Below the pieces are notes generated by a model. It ran no database searches. It worked only from the letters and a program-made list of their open reading frames with translations, and was not told where the DNA came from. A stretch of DNA of 64,000 nucleotides, from assembly GCF_021155775.2 (NCBI RefSeq), contig NC_060232.1:36633089-36697088 (forward strand), in the 5' to 3' direction. Origin of the DNA: Neodiprion pinetum. Its lineage: Eukaryota > Arthropoda > Insecta > Hymenoptera > Diprionidae. Positions 26,619 to 38,548 of the stretch are shown here, in pieces; positions within the stretch are counted from its first letter, which is position 1, and each line of letters begins with the position of its first letter. Position numbers and translations under genes: made by a program.

Positions 26619-27463
26619 TATGGGACATTCTTTGACGAATCGGAGAGATTTAGACAAAAATCGACCGACACAATTTTGATGTAACTTAAAATTGTTTCAC
26701 GGGTTCGATATCGAAAAAATAGGGATACGTATTCGAGGATTTTTTTATTTTACATATTTCGTAACATAGAGGGGATCGAAAATTTGATAATTTGGTGTTT
26801 TCTGGCACGGAGAACTCATTTTCAAAAATTCATAACGCCGGCTCTGTTTGAGCTGAAAAGTTCGTTTTTTCAATCCAAAGCTAATAAATTAAATTTTAAT
26901 GCAACAATTGTTTCATTTACGATTATTCCGAAATTTATATTGTTATAAATAATTAATGTGTTTAAATCGATTTTTAGCAATTGCCTTCACTTCGTAGCGA
27001 GTTCTCAGCACGACCATCGTATTCTCCATTAATTCAAAATATGTTATGGATAAAAAATTTGACGCAGAATACGATGGTTGTGCTAAGAACTCGCTACGAG
27101 GTTGGGGCAATTGTTAAAGATCGATTAAAACATATCAATTGTTTATAACAGTATAAATTTCGGAATAATCGTTAATGAAAGAATTGTTGTAATAAAATTC
27201 ATTACATTAGCTTTGAGATGAAAAAAACGAACTTTTCAGCTCAAATAGAATCGGCGTTATGAATTTTTGAAAGTGAGTCTTCCAAGCCAAAAAACACCAA
27301 ATTATCAAATTTTCGATCCCCTCTATTTTACGAAATATGTGAAATAAAAAATCCTCGAATACGTATCCCTATTTTTTCGGTATAGAACTCGTCGAAAAAA
27401 ATTTCAGCTGAATCAAAAATGTGTCGGTCACAAAGGTGTTTGGTTGTAAAAGAATGTCCCATA
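26619..27463. repeat. Long inverted repeat / foldback element, arms about 400 bp
   Basis: The left arm, from TATGGGACATTCT at 26619 to GTATTCT at 27025, is matched in reverse complement by 27066-27463, which ends AGAATGTCCCATA. Matching blocks continue throughout, for example GGGATACGTATTCGAGGA against TCCTCGAATACGTATCCC, with modest divergence. The loop is 40 bases. No coding capacity is visible, so it is a foldback transposon or MITE-like element. Confidence 0.9.
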
Positions 27464-27642
27464 TACATTAAAACGTATCGCGCAATATTAATTTTACACA
27501 GCACGAAGTATTTTCAAAATGATTTCATAAATATCACCATTCACCATTCGTAAATATTTGGAAATATTTTCAAAAAATACGATTGAAACAAAACGGGTAC
27601 GAATCGTTGTGGTTTCGTTTTATGAAGTTACGCCATCGGTCG

Positions 27643-27659
27643 CCCCCCCCCCCCCCCCC
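27643..27659. repeat. Poly-C tract followed by CCGCCCCCCGGCCC
   Basis: Seventeen consecutive C residues then a further C-rich stretch to about 27675. The minus strand therefore has G-runs capable of forming a quadruplex. Confidence 0.9.
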
Positions 27660-27912
27660 ACCGCCCCCCGGCCCAACTCCGCTTCTCCTTGTCGGCAAAC
27701 TTGAATGGTCATGTTTATTTTCCGTCCGTGCATTACATTGTATTCGATTATTCGCTCAGTCTACGGATAGTGACTGTGCGCGAGAAAAAAAAACTTTGTG
27801 TCGGCAGACGACTGTGCTCGAACATTTGATATTTCCAAAATAAAGAGTATTTCTCATTCTTCTTCAGAGGTTTTCAATGAGGTACATACATGATTATCTC
27901 TGGTGAGTATTT

Positions 27913-27916
<4 letters not shown>

Positions 27917-27944
<28 letters not shown>
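27917..27944. repeat. (AT)n microsatellite
   Basis: About 14 AT dinucleotides flanked by ATAC/GTAC variants. Confidence 0.85.
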
Positions 27945-27949
<5 letters not shown>

Positions 27950-30285
27950 TTATACAGTCGTATAAAACGTGCACCCCGACTTACGTTTTTTTCGACTTAC
28001 GCCGTCAATGGCGGAACGACCCATAGCGTAACTTCGGGGTATTACTGTTTCGGAATCATTCTGAAATTGTACATCGCTTGTTACACACAACTCTACTGAC
28101 AATAATGAAATAATTTTATGTTCGAAGCTATTTTACTAGTGAAAAGGGTTTCGAGAAATGATTATATATAATATTGGAACACTTTATTCATGTTACTATG
28201 GATATATGAAACAATTGTTGACATCGACGTTGAGGATTATACCCTCTGAGATATTAAATGCAAGGAAATAGTATCTGAGATTCGAGGTAACTATGAAGCT
28301 GCGGGTTGTGCGAAACAGTTCCTTCTCCCGGTTGATGGGAGTTTCTAACATCCTTTGCGAAGTAATGTAATTTGAACATAGTTCACCACTCCACGAAGAT
28401 ATCCTCGCGGCATGTGACATTGCGTCCGTCCAACGGTTACGACGGATTATCCTGTAAAATATAAGCGTGTTCATTTGGTTGTTTCGCTTTTTCAATGCAG
28501 AATCCATAACATGATTAGTACTTGTCGATAAAAATATACTTTGGCAGAGAATTCGTGCCCTCCCCTCCTTATCATATAAGGACACATTCAAATACATGGG
28601 TCCTCTTCTGTTCTCTTACAGCCATGTGCCGGCGCCATCTCACTATACCCAAAAATGTTAAAAGCGAATGGTCGAATCTGATGAAATGGAATAATGTGAT
28701 TAAAAATTTTCATCGTCTTGAATAATCCGAAAAGTTGAGATAATCCTTTGAAATTAAGATATTCATTTTTTACGAATCACTCTAGATTTCACCGTGTTCA
28801 ATATTTTACTACCGGTAGCAGATATCTAACGTATGGTCATTCGGAATGAATATGAATGGGAAATTCCTCCTCAAACCCGACGGATTATTTGTAATCGGAA
28901 AGATTTTTTACAGAATGTATAAAATGGTAGAAGCCTCGCCAAAAAATGGTACCATTAAACAATTCGTTCGTTAATAACAATTACAATGTTCAATGTTTCC
29001 GGATAAACCAAAGTTTTCTACGAAAGCTTATCCTCTCTGCTCGCGAATGTGCTGTGAATCATTTTTCTACGTCAAATAGAACCGGAGATGAGATATTGAT
29101 TCTTCAAGTTTACTGCGCGCTCATTTTGCAACAAAATTAAATGACTCGGCGCTTCCGGAAAAAAAATCGTAGAAATAGGTTTTGACTTTTTATGCTCATA
29201 TATCACTTCGAAAAAGCTTTCATTGTTTTGGAAAATACGCGGTCATTTTTTGTCAGGATGATATTTCTGACTCAAGAACCTAAATTTCGTCCCAACTGAC
29301 GTTTTATGGTTTATATGATGAAATAATAACAGTCGTATTATTTATTTTCCTCAAGATTTGAAATTTCTCGCATATTTGCATCGTACTTAGGGTATATGTC
29401 AACACGTGTAAATTTCACCAATTATCGGATAAAAAAAATTACCGTACGATTATAATAATTGAACCCTCCGAGCATTCGAATCTAGGCTCCGATAAAATTC
29501 TTGTTCTGCACACTCCTAACGAAAAATCAAAATGATTATATATCAAGAAAACAGAGAAAAAAAAATTTGCAACACGTATACAATTTGGTTACTGAATATT
29601 TTGAAAAATGTATAACAAATCATTTGAACATTCATAAGAGATTACCGGCAAACCGCTAATGCGCCAGTAATCGATCTGAATCTCCGTAGGTCGTAATTTC
29701 AATCGAGAGCGGGTGTCGTTCTAGCTGACAGCCGTATGACAGGCTCGATAAACATATTACCCATCAGGATGTTTAGAGATTCTAATGTCTTTATGCCATT
29801 ATTCATGTAATCATTTCCTGGAATTCTTGTAACGCGTCGCGGCATGCTCACAGGAATGTGTAATGGCTACGTACTTAAATAACATAATATGGTTCTAATT
29901 TAAATAATATTCTGATCATCTCCAATATTTCACAAACGAATATCACGCACAGTACTACAAATTCAGCAACATAGGCGGCTGAAATATTTTAAATACCTCA
30001 CAACTAAATACATATGATAGATATATTCGAAAGCTTGATTGTATGAAAAACTCAAAATTATATTAGTATGGAATTTTGTATTCTAACGATTACCTGCACC
30101 ACGATAAATGTACAACTCAAATTACGTCACAGGAGATTCGTCACGAAGAATTTTTATCTGTCACACGACTGCCCGCTAGAACGATATAACCCTATCTCTC
30201 GATTGAAATTACGGACAACTGTGAGTAACCGTGATTTGTACATTCATCAGAAACGTGGTACGAGGAAACAAAACTGTAATATTAT

Positions 30286-32722
30286 TTATTTGGCTTGGTC
30301 CTTTGCCTTACTTGCAGCCCTGTTTTCTTTTTCCTGACGAGCGTCTAAAATGTACTGTGGTTCTCTGATCTCCATATTTCTTAGCAGGCGGCTGTCAATG
30401 ATCTCAGGCACCATACAACATTTATAGAATCTCGTCAAGAAGGGTTGCATTTTTTTAGACCAGAAGTCGGCGTTGCTCTCAACGACTATACTTTTCATAC
30501 CTCGTGGTGTCCAAACAGCAAAGATGCGGTACTTTCTACGGGTGACGTGCAGCTGACCTTGCACTTGGTAGAAGTACTCGTGACTCTCGTTCATGTTCTC
30601 GCCTCGGCTGTCAAAAATACGATGCACATTTCCTTTTTTTTGTGCGATCGCTTCTTCCGGGGCGAAGTTCTTTATGGAAAACGGGCACCTGATTTCCACA
30701 ATCCCATCGCACCGATTACACCGTCTGGCGCCGCGCCGATGTACGGTAGCTCCTCATCGATGAACAACCCACACTCCGTGATGTTGATATTGCGCTCGGT
30801 GGCCAATTGTGTTCGCGCCTGTTCTTCGCATTGCCGGCCATATTCAATAGCAGGAAGCCGCAACGGTGTCGGAAACACCAGCGATTTGACGGTGTTTTTA
30901 CACGATGTATCACTTCGCACGCGACACACGCGTCCAAAATTCGATGCAGTCGATATCTTTTTCCGTATTGACAGCCAACGCTCGCTTTGTCCTTGCTGCC
31001 TTGTTGTCCGTTCAATTTCATCGCGGTTCGCTCGCCATTCGAGCAGCTGATCGTAGTGATGCTGCGTTTTTATTGCGTTTTCTTCCGCCGACACCTGTCT
31101 CTGCTTGCTGCTTTATTCTCGTTCCTCCGAATGCGCCGCTCTTCCATGTGCCTCAACGTCGCTGTTGGTTCCTCATTGACAGCTTCACTCAATACGCTCA
31201 AAGATTTATTCGTATTGAACTGTATGACAGCCGCGGCACATCTTCCGGTATACGAACCTCTGGCCCCGTAATTTATTCGTTTACCACCGATGTATTTGCA
31301 AATTATGGAATTGTACCTCTCCACGCTATTGCTGTTTACGCCTAATATTATGCTGTCAGAGTAGAAACTCAGACTAGAAAAGGCTTCCTGTATCTTGTCG
31401 TACAGTCCGAAAGCCTTTAGAGCTGGAACGTGGTTTTCTTCGCCTTCTTTCAACGATCCATCGCAAAAGTAGCCCAGTTCAGCGCACTTCTTATGCTCAC
31501 CAAACACGTGGCTCGGGATATTCAAAATATCTCCAGAAAGCTTCCGGGCCTTCAGGCTTGTGGGACCGTCTTCCGTCGATCTGAACTTTGCAGCCTTCGA
31601 TACGGCAGTTCGCAGCCTGAGTACGCTACCTTCCACAACTTGGCGCAATTTCCCTATGCGACCTTTATTTTTCAGCGTGTCTTTTATTTTCGTTGCCAGA
31701 TTACGCAACAAATGATTGATGCATTCGACCTTCTTGACAATCATATTCGGGTACGGGTTGCTGTCCAAGATCTTCTTGTACACGCTACTGTCTCCATCGG
31801 CGATCAAAGGGGAGTAGATAAGTCCATGCGTATCAATGCTGGACGTGCATCCGTCGACGATAGCGTCACTCTCCATGCTGGTCGAACTGCGGTTCCTTCC
31901 CAGTACGGGCCGCCCTCTCACACGTGGCACAAAATTTATTACGCACTCCGATGAAGAGGACCTTCTGCGTATGATACCCGACGATCGCTCCAACTCCAGA
32001 CAGAGAGTCGTACTTTCCGGTTCGGTAAGATCGTTTCATCCAGCTACCATCCGCTACGACGGGAATATGAGGGATGCCATCAACGACGTCACCTCGCTTG
32101 AGAGCTAATTCCTTCTCAAGTTCTCCAGCAGCTCGCATTTCATCGTGGGCGGCATTCATCAACTGGACCGTTATGTCGTTCTCGTACCTCAGATAGGTCC
32201 GCTGCGAGATGTTTGGGATATCAACCGCTGCAAGGAGTTGTTCCAATAGTGAATACCCTATTCCGCTCGTTATGCATCCGGCCACCGCGCTATGATGTAT
32301 GTCCATGGATTGGAGATTTTCCGGTTCAGTCCAGCCGCTGTCTTTGTAAAGGCACATTTGGCATTGAAAAAATACTTGTGTCTTCAAGCCTTGCCGGCGC
32401 GAATCCACGATTACCAGGGAACGCATGGGACAATTTAGGGCCGGTGCGTGATTCCCGAATTTCCGGATGAAATCAGTGAAAAGATGCTCCAAGTTTACAA
32501 TACGGCGGCCATCGATGTGCGCTTCTTCTAAACGGTACGAGTCGGGTTCAGAGTCAGATACAACCAACTCGTAATCGGACAGGCCATTCAAAGTCGGATA
32601 CTGCAGCGGCTCTCTCTATGTCGCAATCGTTGTCGCGAACGTTATCGTGGTCCCCAAGTTCTTCTGCGTCGCTATTATCATCTTCTGATCGCAAGATGCG
32701 TAACAGTTCGGGAGTCGACATG
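30286..32722 (-). pseudogene. Decayed Mutator-like transposase with C-terminal YqaJ-type exonuclease domain
   Basis: Four or five overlapping minus-strand frames spell one protein in order. An acidic N-terminus lies at 32722-32580. Next, 32591-31866 holds the first acidic motif VVADGSWMKRSY and KVLFIGVRNKFC. Then 31993-31070 holds SSTSMESDAIVDG, the second motif IADGDSSVYKK and the glutamate motif NSVERYN, giving a DDE triad. Then 31094-30672 (TASNFGRVC, CGLFIDEELPYIGAAPDG) and 30699-30286 (VEIRCPFS, YYQVQGQL-like, VWTPRG) form a YqaJ-type exonuclease domain. Frame breaks lie near 32583, 31905, 31085 and 30710 (a one-base deletion just before VEIRCP). The order of transposase plus YqaJ exonuclease is known from arthropod Mutator-like proteins. 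The copy is non-functional as it stands; I did not find convincing terminal repeats. Confidence 0.85.
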
Positions 32723-34214
32723 CGTCGGCGAGTACCTCTAGACGTGCTCGGTTCGTCGAGGTTCGATACGACCTCGAGTGGTTCACCTGCCTGCGCAGGC
32801 GGGGTCTCGGCGTGCGTAGCAGCAGCTATCGTAGCCGAAGAGTTGGCGGTCTCTTAATAAGCAAATAAGCAAATTGTTGTAAACAACATGTTGGAACATT
32901 TTAATTATTGTATGTCGCGTCACCATACTTTTCTAACTGTGTTACAACTCGATCGCCATGCAGTTCTCTAACGCTATGACAACTTGTTTTGGTTTCATTA
33001 CGCATCTTTATCCCAAATACACCTTACTGATAATTTTTATACTTTCTGAAATACAAGAGGTCATTTTTGTGAAAGCAAAAGATATTTTTTCTTTCACTTC
33101 AAATCGGCGCAACTTTATTCAGTATTGATATTTATTTTTGAAAATTTAACACGACAAACCTGAATGTATCCCGCGACTTTGAAGCCCAATAACAATCCTG
33201 AATATAGAAAATAAACAAAATTGCGATTTTTTCCAAAGATTTCATGCAGGATTCCTTATTGTACTATACAATGAAAAAGTTGTACGACGAAATTTGAAGT
33301 TTTCATTTTTCAATCACACCAACATTTTAACAATGCTTCGAAGAAGTTTTGTGAAAGTTTTCGGCTTCCTACCTCTTATTGTTCTGGAGCATTGTTAATT
33401 TTTCTACGAGCGCGTGTCGCGGTCATCTTTATTAATCCAGGCAAAGCGTGATTTCGTTGAGTATTTTGGGTTGAACGCTATTTTTTTTTTAATTCTCTGG
33501 GGGGTCGGCCATGAGTGTGAAACTCAGTTTCCGGGTTAGCGAACGGCCGCCATCTTGAAATCAAGGGTGTGATTGGTTTTTGTTATTTACCTCCGTAACC
33601 GTGAGGCTGACAAAAATGTTCTCGAGACCTTTTTTGTAGTTGATACAATTACCCATAACTTTTTCCCATAACTTTTTGCACTAATGTTAATAATAAAAAA
33701 ATTATAAACCAAAAACGATGAAAAATTAGGGAATAGAAAACTTTGAGGCAAGATTATTAATTAATTTGAAATCTGACAATAAAAATGCATCCATCCTTTT
33801 TTTATAGAGGATTTTGTTCTAAACAATTTGAATTATCATTTTTTTTTTTCGCTTCGTTGTTATTGATTCTTACGGTAATTAAATTCTATTATTTCTTCTT
33901 CATTTAATTTAAACGGAATACATCCGAATTCCTTTCTTCTTTTATTTGTTCCTGAAAGTAAATAATAATAATCCGAAGTTTAGAAATTTATAAGAATATA
34001 AAACTCGTGTGATTATTAAATTCTTAATTATTCGTAATCGAGCAAAAAAACTGTCGTCTGTCGAAAGTTTATTCGTTCTGTTTTTAGTTTTAAAAGGTAT
34101 CCATTGCTTACGGATTATTGGAATTTATTATATGACGTTGAGGTTAATTATTTTTTTATCACACAGTGGCGTGTGTGAAGCGCAAGCGTCGCCGCCAAAG
34201 CACACCGAAGAGAG
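32723..34214. other. Transposon flank and AT-rich DNA upstream of the proline-rich gene
   Basis: The minus-strand frame of the Mutator-like relic stays open to about 32850 with an A/T/P/E-rich composition that may be its N-terminal tail. From 32870 to 34200 I see only AT-rich sequence with poly-T runs. Confidence 0.4.
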
Positions 34215-34241
34215 TCAGTCGTTGACGAACCACCGGCAACG

Positions 34242-36813
34242 ATGTGCCGTAAGTAATTTGTTACCAATCATAATATTTGGCGCGTAAATACTTTTTTGCA
34301 CGCAGAAAATGCATTCTTTCGCATTATTGGTGTTATGGAAAAACATCTGTAGCGTACACAATATTTTAAGGTAGTAGGTCCAATCCAATACCATTCGCAA
34401 AAAGCCAAATTCCGTAATAATCAAAATTATGTTAATCCTCACATAATACGTAAAAAATGTTGATCCTACATCTTTTTAGTTTTTTTTTTTTATGTAATGT
34501 ATGTACATCATTTGAGCTATAAATAACAGGGTGGCTACTGGTCAGGGAATTCTGGAAAACCTGTAAAGGCCTGTGAATTCGGAAATTCTGGAATAGTCAT
34601 GGAAATGTCGTGGATTTTTTTTCGGAAACTCCGGGAATTGTTAACTATGTTTTTTATTATGAAAATACGTCCCACTGTTTTCATTGTGAAATTCAACATT
34701 TTTTACGTCGAAATCCACGCGAAATTATCGAAATCAAAAATTTTGTACTCGTTAATCATTTTTTTCGCATACCTATTCTACGCTCTCTGTTGTTAAATAT
34801 TTATTAACATATGACAAATGTTGATTTTCACACATGTCTGAAAATAATTAACGGTGAGACGAATGGTACGTGGGTACGATCAACGATACACATAAACATT
34901 GTAAATAATTAAATGACAATAAACTTTGCAATGTACCATCGCAGTGTTAACAAAATTTGCGAATAACGCGTAATATTCCGTTACCGCAGCGCACGAACGC
35001 TGTTCAAGCCGCTCGCGCACCGAGCGTTTTTTTATAAAATCATTCATAGTTATAATATTTATAACCCGATTACACTGAAACTTTCACAGTTACCTTCTCT
35101 AGTACTCTGGTTCGCTTTACTCACAGCAGCAATACGCGTTGCAACTTCCCTTTCTGACGTTTCACTTTTCTTGAGTTAGATCCCCATTACAAACGTGCGT
35201 AAGAGCTTTGATTTGGAAAGCTTCGCTTCAAAAAGATCTTGCGGATAGAGAAACGCGATCTTAGTTTATTCAGGTTTTGAATTGGGGCGTTAATTTTTCT
35301 ATTTGTTTTTTTTTTTTGTTTTTTTGAGCCACCCTCTATTCAGCTTCAGCAGCTCGAGAATATTTGTAAACCGCACCAAATTAGGGATTCGAATGCACAA
35401 TTTCAATAAAATATCAAATGATCGATGAATCGATAAATTATTACCGATTCAATCGAGTCTTATTCCATCATTTTTTTCTACTCGATTAACCGATGCATCG
35501 ATTATTTTTAGCTGAGTGGCCATCGCGATCCGGTATATAGGCTGTGAATTCGGAACCAAGATTTTGAATGAATTATATTATTCGTGAGCGATATATTTTT
35601 CTGTATTTCCAAGTACCGTATGTATACCTAAACACCTGGCAACTGCCGCACTAGCAAAGCAGATGTAGGGAAGGTCGCTCGCGTTGATTTTGATAAATCG
35701 TTGATTTGGCATGGGACTAATTTTGCGAACTTTATTTTTTAGCAAATAACAATCAAGAAGGGATTGTAAATCCAGCGGGGATTCGGGTGGATCCCAACCA
35801 GCCAGCACCTCCGGTCGTTGAGGCGCAACCTCAAAGGCCCGGACGTGTGAATGTGCGGCTGAGGCCCCCGGTCCCGCTACGACAGCCGGGGGTGGCGTGG
35901 GGGGTCACCCGGAATCCCCCACCTCCGGAATACTACTGGGGCTACGCGCCGCCCCAGTGGTATGGATGGCGGCAGGCGCCTCAACAGCCCCTAACGCCGG
36001 TAAGTAATCTTGTGTTTTCGTACAGAATTACGCGTGTGCTTATGCATTTTCTTTGCCTAGATTCCGGAACTGTACGGCGAGCGACAGGGGCTGTTGATGG
36101 CGGCCCCTGTACAGCCGCCACCGCCGTCACCGCCGCCACTCCAGTCCCCGACGATGGTGGTTCCGCCCCCCTCACCTGCTGCCTCCTCGGCGGCGAGGCC
36201 TGATCGCGCGGCTAGCCCGACGCTAGAGGTACGTCCCCAGCTACATGTTTGATTGTTTCAAATTTTTTTTTTTTTTGCAGTTATTGAAAGAGTCTGTCTA
36301 AGAATTAAAAAGTGGTTTAATTGTGTAATTTTCAAAAACTATGCACTAGCCGGTATAATGTAACGATGTCCGTCAGTAGATATCTTCGCGAAGCATACCA
36401 TATTTTTCTGACACATTTTTATTGCCCTAGGAGTTGGGATGTTATACCCTCGCCGCGTGTGAACCGCTGTATACTGTCATTGCCGTGGCGAAACAGTTTT
36501 ACTTTTCACTGGCTTCGTATTTTATAATTTCATATAGAATAGCTGCTCATCGGTCAAATATGCTCGTGACATTGGATCACAATTATTTGGTTGTTGATAG
36601 GAACGGATCACGGAGGCCGTCCGGGTGACGGTGGCAGCCGCTATGGCCACCGGCGGTCCCGTTCCTCGAGGGGAAGGCAGCCGCCGAAACCGACACCGCA
36701 GCCGTCGAGGAGGTGGTCGGGGAAACCGCAGGGGCCGGCGAGGGGGAGGGGGGGGGGGGGAACCAACCTACATTTCATTTCTATTAAATATTTTTTTTTG
36801 TAATAAAATATAA
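34242..36813 (+). CDS. Unrecognised spliced gene: proline-rich protein with arginine/glycine-rich tail, about 214 residues
   Basis: Proposed exons: 34242-34248 (ATG TGC C, donor GTAAGT), 35743-35999 (donor GTAAGT), 36061-36228 (donor GTACGT) and 36601-36813. Acceptors are TTTTTTAG, TTTGCCTAG and GTTGATAG. Phases fit exactly (1, 0, 0) and only one frame stays open across all junctions. The product starts MCPNNNQEG, is rich in proline (PPVPLRQPG, NPPPPEYYWGYAPPQWYGW, PPPPSPPPL), then has an ERITEAVRVTVAAAM segment and a basic tail (GSRRNRHRSRRGGGRGNRRG) resembling RGG RNA-binding regions. There is no signal peptide or known domain. A G13 run at 36748-36760 makes the last 20 residues uncertain, and an AATAAA at 36802-36807 sits inside the called frame, so the true stop may be earlier. 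A TCAGTC at 34215-34220 could be the start site; no TATA box is evident. Confidence 0.6.
34521..35340. mobile_element. MITE-like element in intron 1 of the proline-rich gene
   Basis: The left end AATAACAGGGTGGCT (34522-34536) is similar to the reverse complement of the right end GAGCCACCCTCTATT (35326-35340). No transposase is visible between them. This is a non-autonomous DNA element by appearance; superfamily not assigned. Confidence 0.55.
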
Positions 36814-38179
36814 TTTTTCAAAATACTCTCCTTGATCTGGTCAGTACTATTCATCCCACAACTTCCCATAATCCTCCTATTTACGAATCACGTTGAAGAA
36901 AACCCTACCGTGCAGCCCGAGAGGGAAATAACTCGGTGAATTGTCGTGTCGATAGGTTTGTGAATTCATTATAATGCACCTGAATTAATGAAAATTAATT
37001 GAATTAATACGAAATAACTGAATTAATAAGCATTAACTGAACTACTAAAAGTTCTAACTGAAATAATGAGAATTAACTGAAAAATAAATGAATTCTGGAA
37101 AATGAAGTGAAGCTGATTTGAATTAGTTTGGATTCATGCCCGAATTATCTGTTTACTGCGAAATAAAATTAAGGTATTACTACGGTAAGCTCTGTGGTGT
37201 GTAATCGAGCTCGATTTTTTTAAAACTTTTCATTTGGATAACGATTAATATATTTACAAATTTTTAACGCAATTGTTTCATGCATTTACTAGAAAATCAG
37301 GGTTGAAGTCAGCACTCGTAACACGTATTCCCTATACCGATACAATAAAACGCAAATGTTTTTTTCATATTGTACTTCACCCGTCCGCGTCAATCTGATG
37401 GAGAATAAATATCTGGCAGAGAAGAAATGCAGGTAATAATGTTTGAAATATTAGGAATTTTTCATTCATAGCACTTATTGATACACACGAAAAAAGTCAT
37501 ATATTCATGACAAAATCTCTCGTGCGATGGTTGAGGGAATCAATTTTACTTATTGATAAATGTTTTATTTGTGTATTGTTTGGCAATTTCGCCAGACATC
37601 ATAGATGTTACATAAGTTATTTCGTCATTAGAAAAATTGCTTCATGAAAGTTCCTCATTTGATAGAAATTCACGGAAAACTGTTATTGTTTAACATTCAA
37701 TAAACTAGAGGGAGGATTATAATATAAACGAGTGGTATTGAATTTCAAAAAAGAAGGAATAGTACTTGGAATCCGAAGAAGTTGATTCCTTCGAGAGTTC
37801 CAAATTTCTGTGAAATCTTATAGGATTGGAGTGAATTCGTAGAAAATTGTAACGTCTTCGGATGATTTTTTATGGTTTTTCGTAGCAATTTTCAGTTGGG
37901 CGCATGATTGATCGTGCCGGACTTTGATGTACAGCAGTAACACATACCCTGACTTTTCGTAGGTCGTATACGATGCGGAAACCAACCCAAAACTCACTAG
38001 CGTATCCGTAGCGTTTACCATCTACGAGAAGTCACGGTATGTAGTTTTATAACGATTTCTACCAAATGAGTAACTTTCAGGTAATTCGTCTAATGTAAAA
38101 AAAAAAATTTGGTAGCATCATTCAGAACTAGGCGTAACTGACCAATGAAATGAAGCAAATTTTAGTATGAAATCCTTAT
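36814..38179. other. AT-rich DNA between proline-rich gene and retroelement fossil
   Basis: Contains a loose repetition of TTAACTGAA-like phrases at about 36965-37085. No gene is supported. Part of 37840-38060 could belong to a decayed retroelement, but I cannot show it. Confidence 0.4.
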
Positions 38180-38548
38180 TTGTTGAGAATTAAAAACAGA
38201 AAAAATTGGCAAGCAAATCTTCATCAGAGTTTTAACAAGGATCGGCCCTGTAAAATATTTGCAACGAATCTTGAACCATTGTATGCGGTAATTGTATGTA
38301 TGTACAGTGACATAGATTTTTTGCGGGATGTATTTCTACTATTGTTAAACACATCCGGTTCAGAAACAATTTCACGTATATATTAGGGTAATGTTTAAAA
38401 CAGGTTCACGGGTGAAGTAATCGTACCAATAGAATTAGAAGGGACTATCTGCGATATTCAAGTTCGCGTTATACCTTCCCTTAGCTTTGATTGTATAATA
38501 GGTTTAGATTTCATTCGCACATTTGATATAATAGTAGATTTTACTATA
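38180..38548 (+). pseudogene. Retropepsin-like protease fossil of an LTR retrotransposon
   Basis: One frame over this span has the outline of a retroviral-type aspartic protease: a degraded active-site neighbourhood (SDIDFLRD, without the expected D-T/S-G), then GEVIVPIELEG, RVIPSLS and the conserved IIGLDFIRTF block. Two in-frame stops occur at 38384-38386 and 38396-38398. The fossil ends abruptly where duplicon B begins. Resemblance is to Gypsy-type retrotransposon polyproteins; no LTR or reverse transcriptase is seen nearby. Confidence 0.65.

Larger units (their letters stand above)
27464..30285. other. Gene-poor stretch between foldback and Mutator-like relic
   Basis: Contains a C17 run (27643-27659), an AT microsatellite (27917-27944) and AT-rich DNA. 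An open frame on minus at 28597-28196 has no recognisable domain. I see no supported gene. Confidence 0.45.

Noticed and set aside
28196..28597. 133-codon minus-strand frame with a TTTTACAG acceptor-like site upstream
   Set aside because: No domain, signal peptide, matching donor or partner exon found; kept as unsupported.
30445..31954. Plus-strand frames of 94-201 codons
   Set aside because: They are antisense shadows of the Mutator/YqaJ relic.
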